From: Nemophila menziesii
Lineage: Eukaryota > Streptophyta > Magnoliopsida > Boraginales > Hydrophyllaceae
Direction: 5' to 3'
DNA: 64,000 bases
NCBI GenBank assembly: GCA_029959085.1
Contig: JARWIR010000005.1
Span: forward strand, 49,416,850 to 49,480,849
Shown here: positions 46,738 to 58,648 of the stretch, in pieces
Layout of the letters: the number at the start of each line of letters is the position of its first letter
How positions within the stretch are numbered: the first letter of the stretch is position 1
The notes under the pieces: generated by a model
Told to the model about the DNA's origin: nothing
Database searches by the model: none
What the model saw: the letters and a program-made list of their open reading frames with translations, nothing else
Position numbers and translations under genes: made by a program

Positions 46738-47014
46738 GCAGCGTTAGCACTTGAAACACCAGATGTATATGATGAAATAGTCAAAGAAGTGGTTTCTCTT
46801 GATTCAGATGATGGGAGACCAAAATCGAGAGTTCGTGAACAAATTCGAGAGGCAGGAGACATTGAACCAATGAAGAAACCATCTATAATATATCCTCTGG
46901 TCCTCAAAGAAAAACCACTCCCGCTCATTTGCGGTATGCGTACTTGGGTATGAACAAAAATGTCTGTTATTATTTCTGCTAATTTTTCTGGTCTTTAAGA
47001 AGATAAGCTACTAC

Positions 47015-48440
47015 GTGTGCTCTGAGCCAAAAAAAAAGAAATTGGGTGGACTATCGCAGATAAAGGGAATTAGTCCTACCATTTTCCAAAGCAAAATCAC
47101 TCTTGAAGGCGAAATGGGGCGTTCTATAGAGGGACAGAGAAAAATTATGGACCCGATGAAGGAGGTGGTAAGAAAAGAGGTGATCAAGTTGTTAGATGCG
47201 GGTATTATCTTCCGGATCTCGATTAGTGAGTGGGTTAGTCCAGTACAGTGTGTTCCAAAGAAAGTAGGTATCACTACCATCCTTAATAATAAAATTGAAG
47301 TCATTCCATCAAGAACAGTTGTGGGGTGGAGAGTATGCATGGACTACCGCAAGCTCAACAAGGCCAAGAAGAAAGATCACTTCCCTTTACCGTTCATCGA
47401 TCAGAAATTGGACAACCTAGCAGGGAGAGATTATTATTGCTTCCTTGATGGCTATTCAAGCTACAATTGGATTTGTGTAGATCCCGCTGATCAACACAAA
47501 ACCACTTTCAGTTGTCCGTTTGACACCTTTTCCTATCAAAGGATGCCGTTTCGGTTATGTAATGAACCTGCCACGTTTCAGAGGTGTATGATGGCTAATA
47601 TTTTGGGATATGATTTTCATGGATGATTTTTTGGTGTTTAGAGTCAGTTTTGACGAGTGCCTTAACAATCTTGGAAAGGTACTCCTGCGTTGTAAAGAAG
47701 CATATATTGTTCTTAATTGGGAAAAATTCCACTTCATGGTTCACGAAGGAACTTTGTTAGGACATAAAGTTTCAAGTTCAGAAATAGAGGTTGATTGTGC
47801 GAAAATTGAAGTTATAAAGACATTACCACCTCCCGAGGGAGTCAGAAGTTTCTTGGGTCACGCAGGATTTTATCGAAAATTCATTAAAGATTTCTCCAAA
47901 ATCGCCAAACCACTTTGTACTTTACTTGAGAAGGATACTCCCTTTAAATTTGATGACGCATGTCTTGAAGCGTTTTTTGCGATCAAAGCGAAACTCATCT
48001 CCACACCAATTGTCATACCCCCGAATGGAACTCTCTGTTCGAAATTATGTGCGATGCAAGTGATCATGCCATGGGTGTCGTGTTAGGACAAAGAAAAGAG
48101 AATATATTCAACACGATATATTTGCAAGTAAGACCTTTACAACTTCCCAATTAAACTACTCTGTGACGGAGAAAGAGTTATTAGCCGTAGTATATGCTTT
48201 CGATAAGTTTCATTCCTATCTTCTTAGGATGAAAACTATCGTATACACGAATCACTCAACAATCAAATACCTTATGGAGAAAAAAGACGTAAAGCCGCGT
48301 CTTATTAGATAGGTATTATTGCTACAATAATTTGACATAGATATTCGAGACCGGAAAGGGTGCGAGAATTAAGTAGCTCATCATTTATCTCAGCTTGAAG
48401 GATTTAAGTTTAATACAGGACCAAGATTGGTCAAAGAGGC
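47015..48440 (+). pseudogene. Reverse transcriptase and RNase H of element G
   Basis: Reads MKEVVRKEVIKLLDAGI, WVSPVQCVPKK, WRVCMDYRKLNKAKKKDHF, FLDGYSSYN and LCNEPATFQRCM. After a frameshift near 47615 the catalytic FMDDF appears, then the thumb (VRSFLGHAGFYRKFIKDFS). RNase H follows from about 48045 in other frames (DHAMGVVLGQ, KELLAVVYAFDKF, TNHSTIKYL). In the last, a normally conserved Asp is Asn. Typical Athila-clade sequence. Confidence 0.88.
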
Positions 48441-48639
48441 ATTTCCCGATGAACAAATCTTTGTTGTTAAAAACATGTTTGTTCCTTGCTATGCAGATAT
48501 AGTTAACCTCATAGTTAATTGTTATTCCCTACGGATTTCAATCCACAACAACCAAAGAAGTTAATCCATCGAGCAAGACAATTCTTCTAGGTCCGATCCC
48601 TACCTCTTCAAGGTTTGCAGTGACCAAGTTATCAGAAGA

Positions 48640-49771
48640 TGTGTCCATGAGAGCGAGTCACGTAAATTCATTGCAAGCTGCCATGGCTCACCATATGGTG
48701 GACACTTCAAGAGTGATAGAACCGCAACACAAATTCTTCAATCCAGATTCTATTGGCCCACCCATCACAAAGATTGTCATTGGTACGTCCAAACCTGTCA
48801 AAGATGCCAATTCACTGGCAACATATCAAAAAGAGACGAGATGACACTCAATAACGTGTTAGAAGTAGAAATATTTGATGTATGGGGTATATATTTCATG
48901 GGACCTTTCATTGCTTCTCATGGTAATTTTCATATTTTACTAGCAGTAGATTATGTGTCAAAGTGGGTAGAAGCGGTGGAAACACCAAAGAACGATGCCG
49001 AGACAGTCATCTCATTCCTTATATCAAATATCTTTTCAAGACATAGTACACCACGTATTCTAATTAGTGATAAAGGTGCACACTTTATAAATTTTCAATT
49101 GAGAGTTGTCCTTCATAAGTTGGGGGTGAGACACCACACTTCAACATGTTATCATCCCCAAACTAACGGTCAAGCCAAGGTCTGTAACCGAGATATCAAG
49201 TCAATCCTGGAGAAGACCATGAACAAGAAGAGGAAGGACTAGTCACTAAAGTTGATGATGCTCTCTGGGCTTACAGAACATCATTTAAAACACCAGTTGG
49301 AGCATCTCCATACCGCATGATCTACTAGCAAGGCTTGTCATCTTCCTATTGAGATTTAATCCCATGCTTTTTGGGCTATTAAAGATTTAAACTTGAACTA
49401 TATCTAGCGGGTAAGTGAAGGATGATGCAATTGAACAAGTTAGATGAGTTTTGTTTTCATGCTTATGATAAATCACGTCTCTACAAAGAGAAAACAAAAA
49501 GATGGAAGATATACGGATTTGCACGAAGAAATTCGAGATAGGACAAAAAGTGCTCATATATAATTCAATATTCTCAAACTACCTGGTTAAGCTCAAATCC
49601 TATTTGGGAGGACCATATATTGTTACGAAAGTCACACCTCATGGCGCGATCGAAATCAAACATCCAACAGAGCAAAGGACCTTCTTGGTGAATAGTTATC
49701 GCTTGAAGATATACCATGACAGCGAGGACTTCGGAAGGGAGGAGACCATACATCTCCAAGAACATGAGTAA
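48640..49771 (+). pseudogene. Integrase of element G
   Basis: In pieces: zinc-binding region ending TCQRCQ (about 48675-48845), catalytic core FDVWGIYFMGPF and LISDKGAHF, then HPQTNGQAKVCN. Here the expected catalytic Glu (QTNGQAEV) is Lys. A stop at about 49240 is followed by an eroded segment, then the C-terminal domain 49502-49771 (KFEIGQKVLIYNS, GPYIVTKVTPHGAIEI). Confidence 0.88.
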
Positions 49772-49994
49772 CCCGAGGTAACACGTCGAACTAATTTACG
49801 TTATACAAAAGAGCTCTTGGGAGATATCCCTTGTTTAAATTGCTTATTAGTTAAATTATGTTTTTTAGTCTATAATATTAAGTTGGTGTATAACTTTAAT
49901 GTGTTTACAAGCTAATAAGAGATAAAAGTAGTGTGTTAGTATGCAAGAAATGAGTTTGGGTGAAAAGATGGAAGAATTGCAAAAATTAGCAGCT

Positions 49995-50450
49995 AGGTAC
50001 GATACCGCACTGTAGCCGCAATGCACCGCACCCTATAAATCCGTGACAACGGTGTGATGAATTGGGTACACGTGCGAGAACATTGGGCAAAAACCGTATC
50101 GTCGCTTGCACAGACCCGTGCCACGGTTTCATCTAGAGAACTCATGCGGTACACCGCAGAAAAACCGCGGTACACCGCAGCAAGAAGACCGTCACCATAA
50201 TTTGCGATTCCGGTTCATTTGCGAGAGTTAACAAGAATAAATTGTTTCGCTAGTTGCGCCATACCGTGACAAGGTCCGAAATTAGAAGGTTCATGTGGTA
50301 CACCACAGTGTGTACCGCACCAACAGGAAAACTGTCCCCATGGTTCGCAATTCAGGTCCAATTCCAAGAGGACACATGACCAGACCGTTTCGTCAAAAGC
50401 GCAAGACTGCGACACGGGTAGATGACGTCACCTGCGGTACACCGCAGGGA
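49995..50450 (+). repeat. GC-rich palindromic leader, element G
   Basis: Repeated GCGGTACACCGC palindromes, for example at about 50143-50155, 50166-50180 and CCTGCGGTACACCGCAGG at about 50430-50447. CCGTGACACGG-type motifs lie between them. A few bases link the last palindrome to the downstream leader. Confidence 0.8.
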
Positions 50451-50556
50451 GGGGGTTTAAAGAGGTGAAATTGTTTCCTTTTTTTATTTTAACCCTACAA
50501 GACCTAATACTAGCCTCTTCCAACCTCCCAAACATGAAATTTTCAGACCCAAACTC

Positions 50557-50564
50557 TATAAATA
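50557..50564 (+). promoter_or_regulatory. TATA-like box before the G post-pol ORF
   Basis: TATAAATA in CAGACCCAAACTCTATAAATAC, 316 bases upstream of the ATG at 50873 and homologous in position and context to the Ath1 site at 24376-24383. An AAGATTTC minisatellite (five copies, 50703-50742) lies between. Confidence 0.5.
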
Positions 50565-50872
50565 CACCTTGAAGCTTGATCAAACCTTCAAAACAAACAC
50601 AAAAACACCATAAAATCTTTTCTACACGGTGGCTCCACCCCCTATAAACATATAATCTTCATCAAATCTATTCCATAACGCCACAAAACACCAAAAATCA
50701 TCAAGATTTCAAGATTTCAAGATTTCAAGATTTCAAGATTTCTTCCACCACAAGTGAATTATTCCTTCCTCTATTACTGATAATCCTTCATCAAACACCA
50801 ACCTCAAGCCACACCAATATGTCATAATTTTATTCCATACTTGGTGCATCTTGTGTTGTGGGTTAAGCAAAG

Positions 50873-51205
50873 ATGTCTAACAGAACAAATGTTATGGATT
50901 ACAAGAGGGAGTATTACATCTTAGTGAAGAAAATGAATTTTCCTGGAGCTAAAAAAGAGAAAGCCATCAATCTTGATGAGCCAAGTCCAAAGAATCCAAA
51001 GCACGAGGTAACTACACAACCACTAAATAAAAGTAACATGAGAAAGAGGATACCAGTCAAGCCTAAATCAAAGACACCAATAGAAGATCAAAGTTCATCT
51101 ACAAATCTTAATGACAAATTAGAGAGTATATCTACACCACCAGAGTGGGCAGTAACATTGACAAACAAACTCACAAGCTTGGAAAACAAATATCACTTCT
51201 ACTAG
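50873..51205 (+). CDS. Short post-pol ORF of element G (MSNRT type)
   Basis: 110 codons, open. Starts MSNRTNVMDYKREYYILVKK. It is Lys/Pro/Ser-rich and ends in a short helical stretch (PPEWAVTLTNKLTSLENKY). It shares the N-terminus and the PPEWA block with the Ath1 ORF at 24121 and the first residues with the long post-pol ORFs of C and F, but lacks their large domain. No known function; possibly a nucleic-acid-binding accessory protein, given its basic composition. Confidence 0.55.
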   Translation: MSNRTNVMDYKREYYILVKKMNFPGAKKEKAINLDEPSPKNPKHEVTTQPLNKSNMRKRIPVKPKSKTPIEDQSSSTNLNDKLESISTPPEWAVTLTNKLTSLENKYHFY

Positions 51206-51398
51206 ATGGAAATCATGAGGATGAACTACAACATTGACAAAATCACAGATATATTGGATATAGCAAACAATTCTCCTCAGAGGATGAAGGGAAAAAGATG
51301 ATTTATGGTAAGGTACCACCTTATAATCCTTATCCTTAACTTCTTATGTGTATTAGCTTAGTTTAGTTTAAATTTAATTACTCTATTGAGTCTTTTTT

Positions 51399-52776
51399 GA
51401 GTCGTGGGGATACGACTCAGTTTTGAGTTGGGGGTGGGGATTCGTTGTCCTCATCTTCCTTTTTTTTTTAGCATAAAAATTTAAAATTTTTAGGGTTAGA
51501 ATTGACACAGAATATGGTGAATGTACCTATTGAGCATTTTTTAATCAATTCAATGATATTAAGTAGTATGTTTTTGATCAGTGTCGCAAATATGTTTAGT
51601 GTGCATGCATGAAAACAGGAAGTAAAAGATACGGAAGATTAATAAGCAATGTGTATGAAGTGTCAAGTTGGATCTTAGGGAAAGTTAATCGGTATGTAGA
51701 ACGTGAGGTTCAAATTTAGTTCGAAACCCGCTAAATTTATGAACTAATAGTGAAAGAGTAACGAAATCTGGTAGTTAGAAAAGTGAAAAAGGCAGTTCTT
51801 TCATATTTAAGCCACTTGAAACTTTTAGCTTTCTCACCCTTTTTAATTAAATTTAATATTATCTGTCTTAGCCCCTCTGAGCCTTTCTAAATCCTTTTAT
51901 TAATCACATTACAAGTCATACCCCTTAATTCATAGTACTTATCCATATGACCCGCACTCGAATCGCAAAACCTGAAACAAGTCGTTCTAGAGCTTGAGTT
52001 TGGGTTGGTGGGTTTCATCATTGGGAACATTGTGAATTTGATTGTAATTGTGATATTATTGACGATGATGATTTTATTATTGTAACCCTTTGCCTAGGTA
52101 AAATAATTGGAAATATGAGAAAAAATGGTATGACATCTCACCTAAAAAAGGGTGTCATAACCAACTTAGAAAAAGATTGAAAAGATTTGGACCGGCAAAG
52201 TGGAATTTGTTATGTAATCATCATGAAAATCTTTATTTAGTTTATTTGGGGATGCAAATAAGAGCATCAAAGTTGGGTTGAGTGAGAACATCTTCGAGTG
52301 AAACTCAAGCTCTAGGGCGATTCCTTGATGGAATGTGAGGAGAGAGCCAAAAGCTCATTTTTTATTATCCAAATATATCATTACCGTCCCTAAGCCAACG
52401 TTATAATCGTAAAGACCTTATAATTTCTAACCACTGGGATGAGTTACAATGGAACACTTAGGGCATAGATGGGTGGACCATTGGATACTATACGAGGACA
52501 TGTGATCACCCTATAGCCGTTTGCACAAACTAAGTTGAAGACCGGTCCTTCTGGCATTGCGAAGTTAATATGGACTTGAATTTATGGGTTTTTGATTATG
52601 TGTATGTTAAGCATGTGCGTAAATTATTTCTTTGACATTACTACATAAGATATTTTAGGATATTTCTCTAGGATCATTCATTACTTTCAATTCTTCTTCT
52701 TGTTCTTCTGTTTAAGACTACCCTGCTGTTCTTATCTTTACTGTATCAGGACGATACAACTTTGAGTTGGGGGTCT
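51399..52776 (+). promoter_or_regulatory. Structured 3' region and polypurine tract of G
   Basis: Hairpin GAGTCGTGGGGATACGACTC (51399-51418, 7-bp stem), TTTTGAGTTGGGGGTGGGG (51421-51439), the CTTTGCC/CCGGCAAAG pair (about 52088 and 52192-52200), a weakened hairpin TGTATC-AGGAC-GATACA (52742-52758) and the primer CTTTGAGTTGGGGGTCT directly before the 3' LTR at 52777. Confidence 0.75.
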
Positions 52777-54280
52777 TGATGTATCCATATTTGTGATATA
52801 TTAATATATAGTTGAGACATCATTTTAGGGGTATTTAGTACTTAATTTTTGGATGTTTCCCCCATTTATTCATACTTTGCACTTTCTTGTTTAGTTTTAG
52901 GTGTTTTGACATTTTGTGAGCTTTTGCACATAATTTGTGTGTTATTTGTGTAGCACTTAGGTATATGGATGATATTACACCTATGGCACTAACTTTAAGA
53001 GGAAAAGTAAAGGAAAACCTTAGTCATTATCAAAAAGAAAAAGTTTGGATATATTTGGAAAGTAAAGAATTTGTCATACTGGAAAAACATTCACTAATTG
53101 GAAAGCTTCAGAAAGTAGGTCAAGAATTTGTAGGAGACCTTCAACCAACCCATATATCTTTTAATCTCGGTCGTTTTGACTGGTCGTACACTGAATTCCG
53201 ATAAGTAACGAAGGAGATATGACCAAATCAATCTGCAAAGGTTGTCATGTCCTACAGATTAAGAAAACGAATTTTAGTAAGACTCGGACTCCTTGACTTG
53301 TGGATTACTCCATATTTTGACTAAAGTCCTATACATATATCCATTCCTACCTTTGATAAATAATCCTTGTTGTTCCTAATCAACCTTTAATCAACATAGA
53401 AGCAAGTTACAAAAAGACAAGAAGGAGTTGGAAGTTGTTCATGCCATTCCAACCCTCCACCTTTGTAATTTATTATCTTTCTTTCTCTAGTATGAACTAA
53501 TTATGTTTAGCTTGAGATTAGCATATGAGGATGAACCCTAGACTTGTTTTATATCTATTTTACTTTGGGATGTCCTTACACACTTAATTGAAATTAGTAG
53601 TGTTATCTCTGTTTTTATGTGCTTTGATATATTTTCAGTAGTTCTTGCGGTTGCAAATGTATAATATTACCATAGTAGTTAGATGGTCACCCGGAAGGGG
53701 TGTCTAGTTATCGAAACACCACATAAACGTCTAGTGTACGGTAGTGATCCTGGCGGGCTTGTCTAACTAGATAGTCAATAGGGGTTGAGATTAACCACCG
53801 AATTACGCAGGGTCCCCTTACCCGATTACCCTGGTAATTGTTAGGTTGCCTCCTAAGTCCATCCAGAAGGGGGTAAGGAGGAATATAGAATCCTGGCTAT
53901 TGCATATCACACAATTATCCCTTAGATAATTAATCATAGAACAAGGATAGTGGGTTTACTTGCTATATCTCGAACTAAACTTTCATACTACTTCTTTCTT
54001 TCTATTCATTTTCCTATCTTTACTTTTAGTAGTTAATTTCTAGAGTCTTTAAAACCAAATAAACACTTTAGAGTCTTTTTGCGTATGATTTTATTTACTT
54101 CTTTTATTTCACTTTATAAATTTAATATCTACAACTAAATTTTGTAGTCCCTGCGAACGAATTCTATTTATCAACTAAACTTGCATACGATCTGTGATAC
54201 TTGCAGTGAGTCACGTAGTGGGCGAGGGTGTTTAGTTCTTTTAATATTAATATCATTATTTTATCACACCCTAACCACCA
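52777..54280 (+). repeat. 3' LTR of element G
   Basis: 1,504 bp, TGATGTATCCAT to CCCTAACCACCA. It retains three mini-hairpins, the clearest being CACCCGGAAGGGGTG at about 53688. Confidence 0.9.
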
Positions 54281-54981
54281 TCACCATCATATCCACAAAA
54301 AGGCTCAATTCATGGGAATATGAATGCTTTCGCCTCAATTACACAAGATAACGAAGATCCAACAACGAGCAATCTGGTTTGTTAAAAAATTTTGGGTATC
54401 AAGCTAAGCAATTAACCAAATTTACCGAACTTATTCAAAATCCTCATGAGGAGGATCAAGCTCTGAAGGCACTGTCATCTCATCCACAAGAAGGTACAAG
54501 TGAGTGGAAAGATACTCTTGAAGCGAAGATCGATACTACTGTATCATTAGTGCATAGCATGCACCAATAAAATCAAGCTATGGAGCAGATATTAACACAA
54601 CCCATTACAATCATTCAACAATTACAACAAGATTCATCTACAAAATTGGGCCAAGCTACAAAAACTAATGATGAGATCATTCAAACCAGCGATAGCAATG
54701 TTGGGTTCGAGGTTCCAACAATAGAAGAACCAACCAAGCTTAACCTAGATAAGGTAATTATCGGGAATCAATATAAAGAAGAAGATGAGAAAGAGGTTGA
54801 AAACGATTTTGACGCTTTGGTTAGAGAGGTTGAGAAAGAGCTTGAAAAAGAGATAGTTGCACTGAAGGTGCAAGAAAAAGAGAGTAAGGAGGAGTTGCCG
54901 CCTCCACATCCACTATCACCACCATTTCCGATGAAGATGGACTATTTCGAGTACATGGGTGTTGCTTCCGGCTTTACCTGA
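54281..54981 (+). pseudogene. Gag C-terminal region of element E
   Basis: After a Ser/Thr-rich start (NMNAFASITQDNEDPTT), readings include FTELIQNPHEEDQALKALSS and a long Glu/Lys-rich segment. This parallels the C-terminal gag of element C (37021-37640). Stops at about 54382 and 54568 interrupt it. No zinc knuckle is visible in the retained part. Confidence 0.65.
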
Positions 54982-55647
54982 CATTTCTACAAACGTCATG
55001 TACTTGAAGAAGAGCAAGAAAAAGAGGCAGTTTCACTAAAGGTGCAACATAAGAGTAGGGTTAAATCTCCTTCAAGTCCATCTAATAAAGGGGATATTCC
55101 AAAAGAGATATAACCAATCGAGTTTCACATAGACGAGGTAACAATCGAAGATTGTGTTGATGAGGATGAGGTCGAAGATAAAGTTGCAATGAGTGCAATG
55201 GAGACTACAACGATAGAAGCTTAACTTAGACAAGGTAACAATCAAAGAAAGGGTTAAAGAAGTTGGAAAATAGTTAGTTGATGCACCATGGGTGTAAAAG
55301 AAGAGTAAGGTGGAGTCATCGCCTCCACATCTGCTTGTATCACCACCATATCTACTAATAATTACATATCCTAGTAGTGACACCGAGTCTAAGACAGTAC
55401 TAGAGTCGTCAAGCCAGGAAGAAATCAACGTTCCCATAATCGAGATAATTAAAAAAGAACATACTACACCAAATGTCTTCTAAGAGATTCCCTCTGAGAA
55501 GAGTAAGAGTGTAGAGGCCGAGGTCGAGATAGTGGATCTTACTGAAGAAGGATTGACGAAAGTTCCAAGGAAGCTACAACCCAAGCTGTAAGATCCTGGA
55601 GTTTTTAACCTCCCAATCATATAGGTAGTAACTTAGAAACTCAAGAG
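54982..55647 (+). pseudogene. Acidic gag-protease linker of element E
   Basis: Glu/Asp-rich fragments in several frames, ending with KLQPKL-stop-DPGVFNLPII at about 55575-55625, the usual entry into protease. Heavily decayed. Confidence 0.5.
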
Positions 55648-56263
55648 ATGTGTGATATGGGTTTGAGTGTCACTCTCATGCCTAAGAATATGCATGAGAA
55701 GTTAGGCATTGGAGATGCTAAGAATATATATGTCATCTTAAAGTTCCCGGATCAATCTACAATGAAGCCATGGGGAATCATCGAGGACGTGCTCGTCCTC
55801 GTAGGTACATTAGTTATACCTACTGATTTTGTTGTTATTGATTATGTTGCAAATAAACATGACCCATTTAGACCTGGACGTGTATTCTTGGCAACAAGTC
55901 ACATCATAATCGATGTTCATAAGGGAACCATGAACCTCCTAACTAAAGAGTTTGAGACATTCCATGTTTTGGGTAAGAAGCATAAGGAGCCACGTAAGGT
56001 CCCAAAAATCCAAGTTGTGACCAAGGAGGTCAAAAAGAAGTTCCACCACAACCCCGTGGAGAGGAGAAATCAAAATAAGTTTAAAGTCGGTGACGAGGTC
56101 GCTTGGAAAGCCCCTAAGCAAGAGAATAGGCCGCAGGGATTCACGAATTTGTGGATGGGTCCATTAGTCGTTACAAGAGTTGTTTTGGCAATATGGATTG
56201 AAATCCGAGCTAAGAAAGGTCACAAGCTTCGAATAGTAGATGTGCATAGCTTCACTCGCTGCT
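55648..56263 (+). pseudogene. Retropepsin joined to integrase-C-terminus-like tail, element E
   Basis: One continuous frame: MCDMGLSVTLMPKNMHEKLG (protease site, DxG kept), GIIEDVLVLVGTLVIPTDFV, then ETFHVLGKKHKEPRKVPKI, FKVGDEVAWKAPKQENRP, NLWMGPLVVTRVVLAIWIEI and DVHSFTRC-stop. This is the same order as in C and F and is read without interruption here, which argues against a chance deletion in each. The initiating Met is probably internal to a longer decayed gag-pro frame. Confidence 0.8.
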
Positions 56264-56300
56264 GAAAAGGCTAAATAATCAAGAGATAATAGAGGTAACC

Positions 56301-56319
56301 CATCGAACTTTAAACGATG
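56301..56319 (+). other. Conserved stem-loop after pol, element E
   Basis: CATCGAACTTTAAACGATG, 5-bp stem. Compared with element C, two base pairs differ on both arms (G-C to A-T and T-A to G-C), keeping the pairing. Confidence 0.65.
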
Positions 56320-56514
56320 TTAAATGAAAGTGCTTTTCGGGAGACAATCAACATTTTTTTATGTTTAGCTTTTTGTTTTAACTTTAGATTATTTAGTTTA
56401 TGTGTTCTTGAGTGTATATTGCAGTACTGAGGAAGGTCTAGTTTATTTTAATGTGTATGTAATGCAAAAGATGAGTGTGGGGTGAATTTTATGAAGATTT
56501 TCGTACCCCCGACT

Positions 56515-57150
56515 GTTCCCAACGATATACCGGACCTACGGACGATATACCACTAAAAAACTGTCATGAAGCTAGGGAAAATTATGGTTCTAATTGAGAC
56601 TCCAGCGGTATGTCACTCATACAGGCGGCATGTTGGTCCGCAACCGACATCGAGATTCATGAACACCATATTAGATGTCTTTGAAGGACCATAATTTTTG
56701 CATACAAGCTTGGAATTCAGTGATTCAGGAGGTCACGGAAAGTTTAGGAATTTTTTTTCTAACTTTCATTCAGGACACCTTTCCTAATAATGGACAAATC
56801 AAGCTGAAATTAACCTAGAACAAAGGCATGTCAAGCAAATATTGAAAAATTCGACAATTCGCGAAAGGGTCATGATGGTTTATGCCACGATACGAGGTCA
56901 GAATGTTGGAGTCTTCAACCGGAATATGTCGACCTCTACGAGCGGTCTGCCGGTCCATCAAAATGGGTACTGACGGTAGTGGACACGGCATGAGGTCAGA
57001 AACTTGAAGTCGTCAACCAACATGCCGGCGTTATGGGTGATATTCCATCACATGTGTTTGCAAAAGCAAAGACCGTATCATGGTCCAAGTAGAATGGTAC
57101 CAACTGGAATGTCTCCCCCATAGGCGTCATGCTGGTGCACGACGCTATCC
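56515..57150 (+). repeat. Degenerate palindromic leader, element E
   Basis: GATATACCGGACC, GGACGATATACC, AGCGGTATGTC and GGCGGCATGTTGG motifs show the same CGGTATACC theme in eroded form. Higher GC than the flanks. Confidence 0.5.
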
Positions 57151-57550
57151 TTTTCAGAAGAAGAGGTTAGAATAATAACAACTCCTAAACCTTAAGCCTC
57201 TTTCTTCTACAAGCACTCAAACTCCATTAAAGCTTCACTAAAACTTCAGAACACCTCAAAACAACACCAAATCACCATAATTTTATATATATTCCATCCT
57301 TACATTCATACAAACAATATTTAGCAACCTAAATAAGTCCAAAACACCTAGAATCAAGGAATCAAAATCAAAATTTTCAATATTCTTTTTCCAAAATTTC
57401 TTAAACACATATCATTAAAGCAAGATTGCATCATACCCACATAAAGAATCATCATCCTTACACCTTTCAAAACCCAAGTAACACCCTATTCACCCAAAAT
57501 CAAGGGGTAATTTCAAGAGTGGTGCAACTTTGTATTGGAGTTCAAAAGAG

Positions 57551-57790
57551 ATGACGAAATGGATGAAGACACTATCAAGTGTTAGGGAGATGGAGAAGAT
57601 TAAAAGAAAGGTATTGGGTAAGATCAAGGACACCTTCACACAAGAGAGTGTTAAAGAAAGAAATTGGAGAAGGAAACAAAAAATTATCTCTAAAACTGGA
57701 TGATTGATTGGGATGGAGCATACTAGGAGGTAAGTGTATGCGAAATTTTGGTATACGAGAAGTTACATACAAGAAAAGCATTACACCCTA
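57551..57790 (+). pseudogene. Post-pol ORF remnant of element E
   Basis: MTKWMKTLSSVREMEKIKRK aligns with MTKRTETLSTVKEMKK of element C. A TATA-like TATATATA at 57284-57291 lies about 265 bases upstream. The large domain is lost. Confidence 0.6.
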
Positions 57791-58100
57791 TCTTAGGCAT
57801 TGATCACACATGCAATAACCTCGAGAGTATGTTTTCTTTCTTCTCTACCATTTCATTACTTGAACTATATGTGTTAGTTTTTAATTTTTTATCGAGTCTG
57901 TTTGAGTCGTGACGACAAGACTCATTTTTGAGTTGGGGGTGAGGGGATTCATTTTCCCTCATATCCATTTTATGTGATTTAATACTTTTTAGGAAAAAAA
58001 CTAGAGATTGATTTAGATCTCGAATGTGCTTAATTGCCTAAAAGCATAAACTTTAGTGAGTTAATTATCTAATATACTTATCATGTAATAATATTTACAA
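57791..58100 (+). other. 3' region of element E
   Basis: Hairpin GAGTCGTGACGACAAGACTC (57904-57923) followed by TTTTTGAGTTGGGGGTGAGG, plus orientation. It ends in an (AT)n tract at about 58110-58131. Confidence 0.65.
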
Positions 58101-58131
58101 ACTAAATCATAATATATATATATATATATAC

Positions 58132-58648
58132 TTATCATACAAACAATCAGCACGATTTAAGGTAGGTCTTTCACTTAGTTTGACATGGAGGCTATAGAGT
58201 GTTCATCGATCCTACCTTAGTCTCCAATGATCCATAACTACTCTCGATGGTTTAATTTCTCTTAGATCACATAGTCAAGAATCATAAAGTCTTTAAGGTA
58301 GTAATTTTAGGCTTAAGGACGGTGTGATCATATATTTGGATAATGTAGAGTGAGCTTCTGGCTCTCTCCTCACTAGCCATAAATGAATAGCCCTAGAGCT
58401 TGAGTTATTCTCCTAAGATGTTCTCACTCAACTTAAATTTGATGCACTAATTAACATTCCTAATAACCCAATTATCAAGATGATCACATAAGAAGTTCAA
58501 TTTTTTTTGGTCTAAATCATATCATATTTTTCAATTGTTTTCTTTTGTAAGTTAGCTATGACTCTCGTTTTGATGTAAGATGCCATGATACTTCTTTATC
58601 AACATATTTCTTTTCTTTTCAATACTTTTCTCTTTTTATTTTGCCCGT
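58132..58648 (-). repeat. Inverted Athila 3'-region fragment
   Basis: Matches 60130-60650 in the same (minus-element) orientation (GAGTGAGCTTCTGGCTCTCTCC, CCCTAGAGCTTGAGTTATTC), opposite to the adjoining element E. The switch occurs at the (AT)n tract. Confidence 0.75.

Larger units (their letters stand above)
42819..54280 (+). mobile_element. Old full-length Athila element G
   Basis: 11.46 kb with both LTRs, a degenerate primer-binding site, gag, protease, RT, RNase H, integrase, GC-rich leader, short post-pol ORF, structured 3' region and polypurine tract in canonical order. Every coding part carries stops or shifts, and the LTRs differ at many positions. It is the only element here that keeps the whole pol layout, so it is the guide for what the others lack. 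Confidence 0.92.

Noticed and set aside
42814..54285. 5-bp TSD of element G
   Set aside because: CCAGC and TCACC agree at only three positions, so no duplication is claimed.
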